Source: Monosporascus cannonballus
Lineage: Eukaryota > Ascomycota > Sordariomycetes > Xylariales
Assembly: GCA_004154925.1 (NCBI GenBank)
Contig: QJNS01000527.1
Location: 1-18,805, forward strand
Direction: 5' to 3'
Length of the DNA stretch: 18,805 bases
Within the stretch, counting starts at the first letter, position 1, and the number at the start of each line of letters is the position of its first letter. Below are positions 8,991 to 18,229 of this stretch, piece after piece. The notes beneath the pieces were generated by a model. That model was not told the origin of the DNA. It did no database searches and saw nothing but the letters and a program-made list of their open reading frames with translations. Made by a program: the position numbers and the translations under genes.

Positions 8991-9290
8991 AAATATATTA
9001 ATATATTATAATAATAAATTACAGAACTTTAAGCGGGAATTATATTGTACTAAATATAGTTAATAAGCTTAAACTACTATAAATATATAAGTTAAAACCT
9101 TATATAGCGATAAATGCCGAAAGTTAAGAATTCTTTTACGATAACGAGAAAATTATATGCGAAATTAATTACTTCGAGATTTTTGCTTAAAAATTTTATT
9201 AAATCATTAATTTCGATATCGTTTTATTTAAGAATTACGATATAATCTTAGGATTACTATGGATATACTAATACGGAATTTTAATTAATA
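8991..9290 (+). pseudogene. Retropepsin (protease) relic, element 1
   Basis: Aspartic protease that matures Gag-Pol. The active-site segment at 9014-9085 reads INYRTLSGNYIVLN then VNKLKL, where element 2 reads INYGALSENYIILN. The ancestral form was evidently D-C/S-G-A: in copy 1 all four residues (Asp to Asn, to Tyr, Gly to Arg, Ala to Thr) are explained by G-to-A changes (Tyr from Cys). The C-terminal flap signature lies at 9233-9262 as NYDIILGLLW, the family's D.ILG..W. The spacing between the two motifs is normal for a retropepsin of about 90-100 residues. Confidence 0.8.
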
Positions 9291-9629
9291 AAATAACTAG
9301 CTAAATACAGTTTCTCTTATACTTTATTAATAAATAAAAAAATTAAGATATTAATATTCGATCCAAAATAACAACGAATATAAATATAAGGATATAATAA
9401 AAACCATATTACTTAAAATAATAAAATATAAAAAAAGAAAATATTAAAAGAATACGATATATCGTTATTATTATTAAAGCGAAATTAAAGTAATTAAATA
9501 ACGACCTAAAAAATAAGCCGAAAAATTAAAAGATTTAATTAATATATTACTATAATATTACAAATATAAACAGTTTTTCAAAAAATATTTAATACGGAAT
9601 TACCAGAATATAATAAATAAAATTATAAA

Positions 9630-10230
9630 ATAATTTTTAAACAAGAATTTTCGACGAAATTTTGCCTTATTATTATTTTTAATAAAAATGAAATATATAT
9701 TTTCAGAAAATACCTGGAAAATCGGTTATAAAAATGGATTCGACTTTGGAAATTACCGGCAGGATATCTTATGGTTTTCGTATTAAAAAAACGAAAATTT
9801 GCAATTTGTAATTAATTATCGATAATTAAACGATATTATTATCAAAATTCATATATTATTATTCTTAATTACGAAAAAAAAACCGATTTGACGGAACTGA
9901 ATGATTTATAATATCTAATTTTACAAATGAATGTAATTTTATTAAGATTAAAAAAATAGGAATCAAAATAATTTTTAAAACGAAATACAGATTATTTAAG
10001 TACTCGATTACGTTAATAGGACTTATAAACGTACCAATAACTTTTTAACGGATAATAAATTATGTATTACGAAAATATTTCGATATTTTTGTCGTTTGTT
10101 ATTTCGACGATATTCTTATTTTCTTAAAAACGGAAAGAATATATAAAACATGTTTATAAAAATCTTTAAGTTTTATAGCGCGTAAGGTTATTTATTAAAG
10201 CAAAAAGAATTAGTTTTACGTATAAAAAGT
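9630..10230 (+). pseudogene. Reverse transcriptase relic, element 1
   Basis: RNA-dependent DNA polymerase of the element. The catalytic YxDD box is intact as FVVCYFDDILIF (YFDD at 10100-10111). Upstream, in frames shifted by small indels, are recognisable blocks: KFC/LIIIFNKNE (about 9655-9690), KWIRLWKLPAGYL (about 9732-9770; family W.R.S.SP.G.P), KKRKFAIC then a degraded DYR.LN (about 9788-9830), and L.LILQMN (about 9917-9935). Downstream, EKLVLRIKS-like and KYLKYIF-like remnants lead to the RNase H. Stops occur throughout although the catalytic aspartates survive. Confidence 0.9.
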
Positions 10231-10499
10231 TAAATATCTAAAATATATTTTTATTTTAAAATTTATTAAAATAAACCTTATGAAAATCGATATAATTACA
10301 AAATAACAAATATCAGTTACGGTTAAAACAATATAAATATTCCTTGCATTTGCCAATTATTATAAAAAGTTTATTCGGAATTTAATAAAATAATTATACC
10401 TTTAATAAATTTTATGAAAAAAAGATTTAAGTAAACGCCAAATACGGAAATTTTTTTTAAAATATTAAAAATATAATTACGAATAAGGTAATATTAATT

Positions 10500-10870
10500 A
10501 TATATAATTTAAATAATATCGTTAAATTAAAAGCTAATATTTCGGATTACGTATTAAATATAATAATCGGATAATAAAATAATTAAGGTAAATTATAGCT
10601 TATTATTTATTTTTATAAATTAAAAAAAGTTAAATTTGATTACGGTATTCGAAACAAAAAATGTATGGCCATTATTATAACATTCCAAAAATTTAAGTAT
10701 TTTTTAAAAAAAAACTTTTACCAGATTAAGGTTTATACGAATTATTAAAAACTTACCCGATTTATTACGATCAAAAAACTTATAAAATAACAATTTCGTT
10801 ACGTAAAAGTTTGGCATATTGTGATTTTATTATTATTTATAAGAAAAGTTCAGAAAATAAAAGAACAACC
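10500..10870 (+). pseudogene. RNase H relic, element 1
   Basis: Removes the RNA template during reverse transcription. It reads ANISDYVLNIIIG (catalytic D of TDxS now Asn), then F.YKLKKVKFDYGIRNKKCM (E of the (D/N)KE box now Lys), then TFQKFKYFL and VYTNY at 10731-10745 (D of TDH now Asn, 10740-10742). All three acidic catalytic residues are lost by G-to-A changes. Two single-base indels after the last motif throw the C-terminus out of frame. Element 2 keeps this domain in one frame. Confidence 0.85.
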
Positions 10871-11059
10871 GTTTTAAGTAAGCGATTAAACCTTAAAAAG
10901 AAGTTAATTAAAATTAGTTATATAATTTTTAATATTATTATAAAATGATATTTACGTCTACGACAAATTACGATAATGTGGGCAGTACTTTTTGACATAT
11001 ATCAGAAAATTTAGTATTATATCGACGGTTTTCTAAAAAACTAAAAAACGAATAAGATA

Positions 11060-12135
11060 TAAATTTTTAAAAAATATTAGAAATATTTAAAACGAAATAT
11101 GTACTACTATTAATTATATAAATATCTAAGGATTTATAAAACCCTAAAACGGCTTTAACGTATATATTTTTTTCCTACAATAAAATTAACGATATTTAAA
11201 GTTACATAATAATATATTATTTGCGCCAGAACCAAAATTCGACGATATAAAATATGTAAAAAATTGTAATTATTAATAATCGTAAAACAATTATACTATA
11301 TAATTATATTCGATTTTATTATCAAATTGTTTATATTGATAATGTTAAATATAAAAATATATTACGATAATATTTTTAAATTATTTACCGATTTACGAAA
11401 TCCTTTAATTTTTTATTATGTTAGAAAGTTATAAACACCGAACAAATAATATATATTTTTATAAATATATTTTTAATATATACGGATTATTAATAAAAAT
11501 TATTTTAAATAGAGGATTAATATTATGTTTAAATTTTAGCAAAGCTTCACGGCATAAATCGGCTTAAACTATAAATTATTTACCTTATTTAAACTTTAAA
11601 TAAATAAATAAATAAATTAAATAAATTAAGTTTTATAAATTTATTTACGATATTATAATAATTACGAATAAAATAAATATGTTAAAAAGTTACTTATTAC
11701 TTAATTAACTTATAATACCAGTTATTATAAAAACATTAAAATAATATTAATAAATACGAATATTGGTTTTATTTCAAGGATTTATAAAATAAATACGTAA
11801 TAACGGTTTAATTAATATGAAAATAATTTTTACGTTAAAATAATTATAATAATTACATTAAAAGATAAAAACAAAATTAAAATTCGTTCGTAATTAAATA
11901 CGTAAATATTACAACCAGAAAAAGTTATAAAAATTGATTTTCGAAAAAGGGGAAATAATTTTTTTCGTTATAAAAATATTTAAATAAAATAATTTAACAA
12001 AAAATTCGATTTTAAATATATCGGTCCATATAAAATTAGTAAGAAAAATTAAGAAATAATTATTAATTAAATTCTTTACCAAAAATTAAATTATATTTAA
12101 TTTTTCACGGTTTTGTATTCGAATTAATACCAGAT
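11060..12135 (+). pseudogene. Integrase relic with GPY module, element 1
   Basis: Inserts the cDNA into the genome. The zinc-binding N-domain spans about 11100-11240: former His positions are Tyr, then YKTLKRL, YFFPTIK and ICARTKIRRYKIC (the C-X2-C half at 11213-11224). The core catalytic part retains a degraded SDRG block (about 11500-11515, D to N) and KF.QSFTA.IGLNYKL (about 11533-11580). It is followed by an AAAT-repeat segment that replaces the PQTDGQTE block (11590-11630), so the catalytic Glu is gone. The GPY/F module is clear as FDFKYIGPYKISKK (12005-12046), then LPKIKLYLIFHGFVFEL (about 12077-12127; family MHPVFHVSLL). Confidence 0.88.
11598..11617. repeat. (AAAT)5 microsatellite inside integrase relic
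   Basis: Five perfect AAAT units, followed by further AAAT/AAATT units to about 11630. They lie where the integrase PQTDGQTE codons belong: C-to-T and G-to-A change of CAA ACA GAT GGA style codons gives TAA ATA AAT AAA, a 4-base repeat. The homologous place in element 2 has a longer AT/AAAT array. Confidence 0.85.
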
Positions 12136-12189
12136 ATAATCAAAATATATACAGCATAAAACGATATAAAAATAAAAAACAAATAAGCA

Positions 12190-12309
12190 TATAAAATAAA
12201 GAAAATATGCGACATAGGAAAACAAAACGAATTTATCCAGTACCTGATTAAGTAAAAAAAGTACCCGGATTCCGAAAACATTTAAAAACTTATTAAAAAC
12301 CTTATTAAC
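12190..12309 (+). pseudogene. Chromodomain relic at the Pol C-terminus, element 1
   Basis: Reads YKIKKICDIGKQ, then NEFIQYLIK.KKYPDSEN, then I.KLIKNLIN in one frame with only two stops, both at expected Trp codons (KWKGY and NTWEP in chromodomains). YLIK.KKYPDSEN is the diagnostic block (family YLVKWKGYPDSEN). Chromodomains on Ty3/gypsy integrases read histone methylation (commonly H3K9me) and steer insertion to heterochromatin, which fits the setting. It is surprisingly well preserved relative to neighbouring regions. Confidence 0.9.
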
Positions 12310-12424
12310 GTTTAACGCTTATTAATAAGCTTTTATTAATAACGACGAAACTATTTAAAATAATAGTATTGCAATTTATAAAATCTAAAAAAGGAAAATT
12401 TTAATTTACCATATTCCAATTAAT

Positions 12425-12785
12425 AACGTTTACCTTACTTAAAACCTATATTTCGACTATAAATTTTGGCTTTAATTATGCAAAATCGTTAAAATTATTT
12501 AATGATTAAAAAATATAATTAATAAATTTCGTACTTTGGGATTAATAGTACTAGCGTTAATGACGTATACGAAAAAAATACGTAAAAACTTTAAATAAAG
12601 ATTTTTCGGCTGTTAATTTTTCTTTTTTTAAATCTTTTTAACTCTGCGATATAACAATTCATAATAGAAATAAGAACTTCTGTCCTATTGTACGAGCGAC
12701 CTTGACGGACACACTTTTTATATCTTGAAACATTTTTTATCATTTTATATTTCAGGTTTTTCGAAAAACAATAAAAACAAGGCAT
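12425..12785 (-). pseudogene. Antisense relic with Zn2Cys6-like cysteine spacing
   Basis: The minus-strand frame opens with ATG at 12785-12783 (MPCFYCFSKNLKYKM) and is uninterrupted for 64 codons, notable here. Residues 3-32 give C-X2-C-X6-Y-X8-Y-X2-C-X6-Y. Restoring C at each Y (TAC/TAT from TGC/TGT, a G-to-A change) gives the fungal Zn2Cys6 binuclear cluster spacing CX2CX6CX5-12CX2CX6-8C. A basic helical stretch follows (IAELKRFKKRK). After the stop at 12591, another frame continues with SLNNFNDFA (12505-12479), reminiscent of the SLDELDE-type C-terminus of small fungal Zn-cluster hypothetical proteins I remember; no search was made. It lies between pol and the 3' LTR, convergent with pol. 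Confidence 0.55.
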
Positions 12786-12947
12786 AATTTCGTATCTAAA
12801 TTCGTTAAAGGCTTTTACGAAATCAATACGACAAACGGTAAAAAAACGAAAAATATAATAAGCCTTGAAATACGAAAAAATAAAATTAAAAATAAAAAAA
12901 GGTATTTATTAAACGGAGAAAAAGAAAATCTTGAAAATAATATTTTT

Positions 12948-12964
12948 AGGAAAAGAAAAGACGG
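12948..12964 (+). other. Polypurine tract of element 1
   Basis: AGGAAAAGAAAAGACGG, 16 purines of 17, directly abutting the 3' LTR start. This is the plus-strand primer site of LTR retrotransposons, and it confirms the LTR boundary at 12965. Confidence 0.85.
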
Positions 12965-13332
12965 TATTACGATTTAACAAATTTCGGCGTTAAGAAACGA
13001 TTAAATAAGGATTATACGGGCCATCTCCAGGTTACGTAATAAAAATTATTATGAAGTCAGTAATTATTAATAATTAAAAGTAATTGTAAATATTTATAAT
13101 TATTACAGATTAGGTAATTATAAATATTTAAGCCAAAAAATATATATATGCTTTTTATTTTCATAATTTAAATAACTTTAATTTATAATAATAATTTGTT
13201 ACTTAAGGCACTCTTAGTATTACGAAACGTAATATATTACAGTATTTATTGCCTAATTTCTTATAATACTTCTATTAAGATAAATTCGTACACCTAAGAT
13301 TTAGTAATTAATTAAATTCTTTAGCCGTTATA
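12965..13332 (+). repeat. 3' LTR of element 1 (RIPed)
   Basis: Starts TATTACGATTTAACAA (TGTTACGACCCAACAA in the 5' LTR) and ends GCCGTTATA, followed by the CGTTT duplication at 13333-13337. It shares TACGGGCCATCTCCAGGT and the ATTACGAAACGTAAT hairpin with the 5' LTR. Differences from the less mutated 5' LTR are overwhelmingly C-to-T and G-to-A. The 124-bp insertion is absent. Confidence 0.9.
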
Positions 13333-13337
13333 CGTTT

Positions 13338-13652
13338 TTAAAATAATTTAATAAATTTCCGTTATATTTAACCGAAAACAAAACGTTTTATTAAATATTT
13401 TTTAAAAAATTAAATAATTTAATTTAAATATGAACGAAAAACCAAAACCGGTATTATCAATTAGATTTTATATAAGTTATTTTAGCAAAACATAAATTTT
13501 GCGGTATTTCTTACGTATCGTAATAATAATATTTACTTTCGAAAAAAATCAATTAATTTTTTAATTTTCTAAATAAAACTAAATCGTATTTTTTTCGAAT
13601 TACCAAAATAATTTAAATATTTTTAAATTTTTATTATTTATTATCATATTAA
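13338..13652. other. AT-rich spacer between element 1 and the LTR stub
   Basis: 315 bases of RIP-like sequence after the CGTTT duplication. No motif, repeat end or gene is recognisable. It is pre-insertion DNA of the region. Confidence 0.65.
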
Positions 13653-13690
13653 TATTATAGCCTAACGAGCTACGGTTTTCAGAAACGGTT
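13653..13690 (+). mobile_element. 38-bp LTR stub: first part of an interrupted gypsy LTR
   Basis: TATTATAGCCTAACGAGCTA then CGGTTTTCAGAAACGGTT aligns end to end with the first 38 bases of element 1's 5' LTR, which begins TGTTACGACCCAACAAGCTT. Most differences are transitions. Element 2's LTR starts directly after it. So element 2 apparently inserted into an older LTR of the same family, and the remainder of that LTR should lie beyond element 2's 3' LTR, outside the window. CGGTT (13686-13690) is the expected target duplication. Confidence 0.75.
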
Positions 13691-14039
13691 TGTTACGACC
13701 TAACTATAAGTCCGCGGTAAGGTAAGTTACGTAATAGATTATTAATTTACTGATAATAAGCTAATAAGCTAGATTATTAATTTATTGGTTGTAAGCCAGT
13801 GAATCAGATTATTGATTTACTAGTGGTAAACCAGTAAACCGGGTTATGATATATACGCTTATTATTTTTATAATTTACATAAATTTAATATATATTAATA
13901 AGTCATTATTTAAAGTACTTTTAATATTACGAAACGTAATATGTCATTATATTTATTGCTTCATTTCTTATAATATTTTTATTAATATAAATTCGTACGA
14001 TTAAAATTTAATAATTAGTTAAATTTCTTAATTATTATA
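13691..14039 (+). repeat. 5' LTR of element 2
   Basis: Starts TGTTACGACCTAAC and ends ...ATTATTATA, aligned with both LTRs of element 1. The first about 20 bases and everything from the TATA candidate (13850-13855, ATATACGCTT) onward match well, including the ATATTACG-AAA-CGTAATAT hairpin at 13924-13942. The U3 segment between them is different and holds a tandem repeat. The 124-bp insertion of element 1 is absent. Confidence 0.88.
13736..13850. repeat. 35-bp tandem repeat, 3.3 copies, in U3 of element 2
   Basis: Units start at 13736, 13771 and 13806, each exactly 35 bp and beginning AGATTATTRATTTA, with a truncated fourth unit (GGGTTATGAT) at 13841-13850. Within a unit, ATTTACT...CAGTRAA arms give an internal dyad, clearest in unit 3. 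The array sits just upstream of the TATA candidate, where enhancer repeats of LTRs usually lie. Neither LTR of element 1 has it. Confidence 0.85.
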
Positions 14040-14093
14040 TATTATAAATTTTTTTAATAATACCGTTAAACTTTGAACAATATCGCCGATATT

Positions 14094-15190
14094 ATGTTTA
14101 CTAATAAATAACCAGAAAAACTTATTTCTTAATTTCTTATTAATCCGGATATTAAAATATAATCCGAAAAAGAATTTTTATTTTTTTGTGAAAAGGTTTT
14201 TCGACGTTTAGAGACTATAAAGAAACGCATTATTTAACTTAAAAGAAATAATAATAATTTTATAACGTCCCTTTAAACCATCTATAAAAAACTTTAAAAA
14301 AAAAAGAAAAACTCTCGAAACCGGGAAACCTTTTCGAATAAGTCAAATTATTCAGCTAAATTCCACCAAAAAACTCAAAAAAGTTCTTAAATCTCTTAAA
14401 CCAGAATTTTTCTACGGAACCATAACTAAGTTATAATTATTTTTAATTTAATATTAAATATATTTCGGATATTTTATTATTTATTTAATTACGTTTATTA
14501 TACGAATAAAATTCGTAATTAGACGATTTATCCAAAATACGGCTATTTAATTCGAATTTGTTATAAAAAATATATTACCTTATTAATCGAAAAACGAAAC
14601 CAGGAAATAAGACGAATATCTCACAATTACGAATAATTTCAGTAAATATTAATAAATATTTTCGGAATAATAAATAAAAAAAAATAAAAACCGAAATAGA
14701 AATCTAAAAATTATAATAAAAATATTAATATTTAATTACGTCAATATATTAATTTATTTAATATTTAAGCTAAATTAATGACAATAAATATTAATAAGAA
14801 AATTTTTCTATAACCTAAAGAAAATAAAAAAACCGTTTTTTAAATTTAATCGGCCATTTTTTTATTAAATTATATCCTTATAATAATTAAAATTAAAAAT
14901 CGATAATACGCATAACGTATTAAGGGCACCAAAAGAAAAAATAAGAATAAATCCCGATATATAACTAATATTAACCTTTTTTTTAGCACAATAACACTGT
15001 TTACTGCATAAACTTAAAGCTTATGAAATTAAAACCTATTTATAAAAAAACGAGAACTAAACTAAATACTTTAATTATAACAAAATAAGATATAAAATAA
15101 CGTAATACAAGATATCTAAAAAACCACGTAAAAATAACTGAAAACTAATAGCTAAGAGATAATCCAGAAAAAAACAAAAAAACGAAAATA
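14094..15190 (+). pseudogene. Gag relic of element 2
   Basis: Begins MFTNK at 14094, matching element 1's MFTSK start. The Retrotrans_gag-like stretch begins at 14693 and is frameshifted by a one-base deletion relative to copy 1. The CCHC knuckle at 15067-15108 reads YFNYNKIRYKIT.Y, with Cys and His positions all Tyr and one stop. It is more frameshifted than copy 1. The 3' end is approximate. Confidence 0.78.
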
Positions 15191-16150
15191 AACTTATTAA
15201 CATAATTCGACCTAAATACGTACCAGGTCCCTTATAGCAAAAAGTTTAACAAGGGCCATTACGATAAAAGATTTGACGAAAAATATAAAAAGCCAAAACG
15301 CTAACTTAAGAGGTATCGCGAACATAATAAAACATATTACAAAGATATTTATACAAATACCCGAATTAAATAAAAAGAATCTGTCGCGGAACCCCTAATC
15401 GATACAGTAAAATATATGCTATATATTGTCGGCGACTAGGATATCTCGATAACGAAAAATAAAAATAATATATTTACGAGCGAATTATTCGTATATATTC
15501 TAAACAGTTTTATTTTTTAAATCGTATCGAAAATAACGAAAACAATAAATAATAATATCGATACTTTTAATCTATAACCCTAAAAGATATTTAATAATTA
15601 GCCGAAATAAAAAGCTAATCCGAAGAAAAGTAATACTTCTAAAAAGACTTTTTTTATAATTAATAATAATATAATAATTAAACGAAAAAAGAGTTAATTT
15701 AACACATAATAAAAATAATGCTAAAAAACTATTATAAATTTTTTGGAATTAATATTTATTAAAAACGTTTACGAAAAAAAGGTTATTAAAAGAAGAATAT
15801 GTTAATTAATAAACGAAGTTTCGAATGGTACTTAGTACGACGTATATTAGGATATAGTTATAAATATAAAAAAATAAATTACTTAATAAAGAAATAAATT
15901 ATAACAAAACTAAAAGTATTTAATATAATTCGAAAAACAATACGCCGATAATAATAATAAATGCAGTAATTTAACGCGTTAAATACCAAAACATAAATAA
16001 AGCTTAATAAATTTGAATAACAATTAAAAAAAGGTTATTTATAATAAAGCCGCAAAATAACAAAACCTAAAGAAATTAAAAGAAATTCTCAAAAAACGCT
16101 TTAAACGTAATAATAAAAACCGTAAATAACCTTATTATTTTGAATTTACG
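15191..16150 (+). pseudogene. Unassigned coding relic between Gag knuckle and protease, element 2
   Basis: Homologous to 8046-8990 of element 1. It contains EPLIDTVKYMLYIVGD (15389 on), a stop, then ITKNKNNIFTSELFVYIL, paralleling ITKYGNNIFTNELLIYIM in copy 1. Conservation of this phrase at the protein level across two independently mutated copies shows it was coding. I do not recognise the domain. Confidence 0.5.
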
Positions 16151-16169
16151 AATTAAAACGTATTGGTAT

Positions 16170-16440
16170 ACCGTAATAATAAATTACGGAGCTTTAAGTG
16201 AAAATTATATTATATTAAATATGGTTAATAAGCTTAAATTGCTGTAGAAATACAAGTTAAAACCTTATTTAACGATAAATGTCAAAAGTTAAGAATTCGC
16301 TTACGATAATAAGAAAATTATACGCGAAATTAATTATCTCGAGATTTTTATTTAAAAACGATACTAAATAATTAATTTTAATATTATTTTACTCGAAAAT
16401 TACGATATAAATTTAGAATTATTAGAGATACGTTAATTCG
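16170..16440 (+). pseudogene. Retropepsin (protease) relic, element 2
   Basis: The active-site segment INYGALSENYIILNMVNKLK begins at 16179. GA of the D-C/S-G-A box survives, the Asp is now Asn (16182-16184), and Tyr stands where Cys is likely. The C-terminal D.ILG..W signature at 16398 onward is decayed to NYDINLELLE. Comparing with copy 1 (INYRTLSGN) shows RIP acting independently on the two copies. Confidence 0.78.
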
Positions 16441-16789
16441 GAATTTTAATTAATAAAAACATTAACTAAATAAGGTTTACCTTATACTTTATTAGCAAAT
16501 AAAAAAAGAAAATTAAAATCTTACTATTCGATCAAAAATGGCAACGAATACAAATAAAAAAATACAATAGAAACCTTATTACCTAAAAGAATAAAATATA
16601 AGAAAAAAATAGGTATTAATGAAAAATACAATATATTATTATTATCTTTGAAACGAAATTAAAATAATTATATTAACGACCTAAAACAACAGCCCCAAAA
16701 ACTAGAAAATCTAATTAATATACCATTATAATATTACAGATACGAATAGCTTTTTAGAAAAGAGCTTAATATAAAGTTATTAAAATATA

Positions 16790-17400
16790 ACGTATAAGAT
16801 TATAAGATAATCTTTAAGAAAAAATTTCGACAAAGTTTTAGCCTATTTATAACTTTAACGAAAATAAATTACGCACTTTTAAAAAATATCTGGAAAATTG
16901 ATTATAAAAAAGTTGGATTTAACTTTCGAAATTATTAATAAAATACCTTATATTTTTCGTACCGAAAAGAAATAAAAGTTGCGACTTATAGTTAACCACG
17001 GATAATTAAACGATATTATTATTAAGGATCGAATATTATTATTTTTAATCACAAAAATAAAAAACCGATTTTACGGAACCAAATAATTTATAATATTCGA
17101 TTTTAAAAATAAATATAATTTTAAGAAAATTTTAAAAAATACGAATAAAAATTAACCTTTAGGACGAAATCCGAATTATTTAAATATTTAATTATATTAA
17201 TAAAACTTATAAACGTTCCAGGAATTTTCTAATAGATAGTAAATTCTACGTTACGAAAACATTTTAATATTTTCGTCGTTTATTATGGTAACGATATTTT
17301 TAGTTTATTAAAAACCCAGAAGAAATATAAAATTATTTATTAACGCCAAAAACGTTATTTTTACGTGTAAAAAATAAAATATTTAGGATATATTATGACC
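16790..17400 (+). pseudogene. Reverse transcriptase relic, element 2
   Basis: Collinear with copy 1. The catalytic box (17281-17301) reads YYGNDIF where copy 1 has CYFDDIL: the first catalytic Asp is now Asn and the residue before it is changed by transversions. Degraded upstream blocks include LTKINYALLKN and FFVPKRN-like pieces in shifted frames. Stops and frameshifts are denser than in copy 1. Confidence 0.85.
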
Positions 17401-17649
17401 TTAAAATATATTTGAATAAACCTTAAAAAATTGCTATAGCTATAAAATGGCAAACGTTAATTATAATTAAAAAAGTATAGGTATTCCTTGAATTAGTTAA
17501 TTATTATAAGAAATTCATTCGGAGTTTTAGCAAAATAATTATACATTTAACAAATTTTACAAAAGATTTTTAAATAAACGTTAAATAGGGAAAAAAACGT
17601 TTTAAAATATTAAGGATACGATTATTAACGAATTAATATTAATTATATA

Positions 17650-18154
17650 CAATTTAAACTATTTCGTTAAACTAAAAACCGATATTTCGAATTACGTATT
17701 AAACGTAATAATCGGATAACGAAATAATTGAAACACATTATATCTTATTATATTTTTTTCGTACAAATTAAACAAAACCAAATTTATTTATAATATTCCA
17801 AATAAAAAATTTATAGCCATTATTGTAATATTCCAAAAATTTATATATTTCTTAAAGGGAAACTTATACCAGATTAAAGTTTATACGGATTATCAAAATC
17901 TTACCCAATTTATTACGACTAAAAAATTTATAGGACGATAATTTCGTTATAAGAAAAAATTGGCGAATTTCGATTTCAGTATTATTTATAAAAAAAAATT
18001 AAAAAATAACAAAATAAACGCCTTAAATAAGCAACTAAACCATAAAGAGAAATTGGTTAAAATTAATTATATAATTTTTAATATTATTGTAAAAGGATAT
18101 TTACGTTCGCAGGAAATTGCAACAATTCGAGTAATACCTTTTAATATATACTAG
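17650..18154 (+). pseudogene. RNase H relic, element 2, nearly one open frame
   Basis: From 17681 to 18154 the domain stays in one frame with three stops (former Gln-type codons). Catalytic Asp 1 is kept in TDISNYVLN (17681-17683). FFSYKLNKTKFIYN and IPNKKF follow (catalytic Glu now Lys, 17807-17809), then IVIFQKFIYFLKG, and VYTDYQNLTQFITTKK (catalytic Asp kept, 17888-17890). After a TAA at 17939-17941 (expected Q of the GRQ box) come LANFDFSIIYKKK and NKINALNK, the family's (A)LSxFDFxIxYRxGxxNxxADALSR end. The 64-codon open stretch 17960-18154 is only this tail, not a separate gene. Confidence 0.9.
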
Positions 18155-18229
18155 AAAATCTAGCAATATAATGACGGTTTTCTAAAAAACTAAAAAATAA
18201 ATAAAATGCAAATTTTAAAGAAATAACAA

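Larger units (their letters stand above)
6392..13332 (+). mobile_element. Element 1: complete but RIP-destroyed Ty3/gypsy chromovirus
   Basis: A 6.9-kb LTR retrotransposon flanked by a perfect 5-bp target duplication, CGTTT at 6387-6391 and 13333-13337. LTRs are 6392-6896 and 12965-13332. Order inside: gag (6953 on), protease, reverse transcriptase, RNase H, integrase with GPY module, chromodomain, an antisense Zn-cluster relic, then the polypurine tract. This is Ty3/gypsy order (integrase last), and the chromodomain makes it a chromovirus. All frames carry stops, mainly Gln and Trp codons turned to TAA, TAG or TGA, plus several frameshifts. Element 2 (13691 on) is collinear with offsets of about 7.13-7.30 kb. 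Copy 1 additionally carries a 124-bp insertion in its 5' LTR. Confidence 0.93.

Noticed and set aside
11598..11617. AAAT array as a replication origin or AT-hook site
   Set aside because: It is explained by decay of integrase codons at a conserved position. No independent origin motif was found.
13736..13850. 35-bp repeats as a CRISPR array
   Set aside because: Units are contiguous with no unique spacers, and they sit in a eukaryotic LTR U3. It is a simple tandem repeat.
17960..18154. 64-codon plus-strand open frame as a separate gene
   Set aside because: It is the C-terminal tail of the RNase H relic, in frame with VYTDYQNLTQF upstream across a single TAA. It is annotated within that domain.
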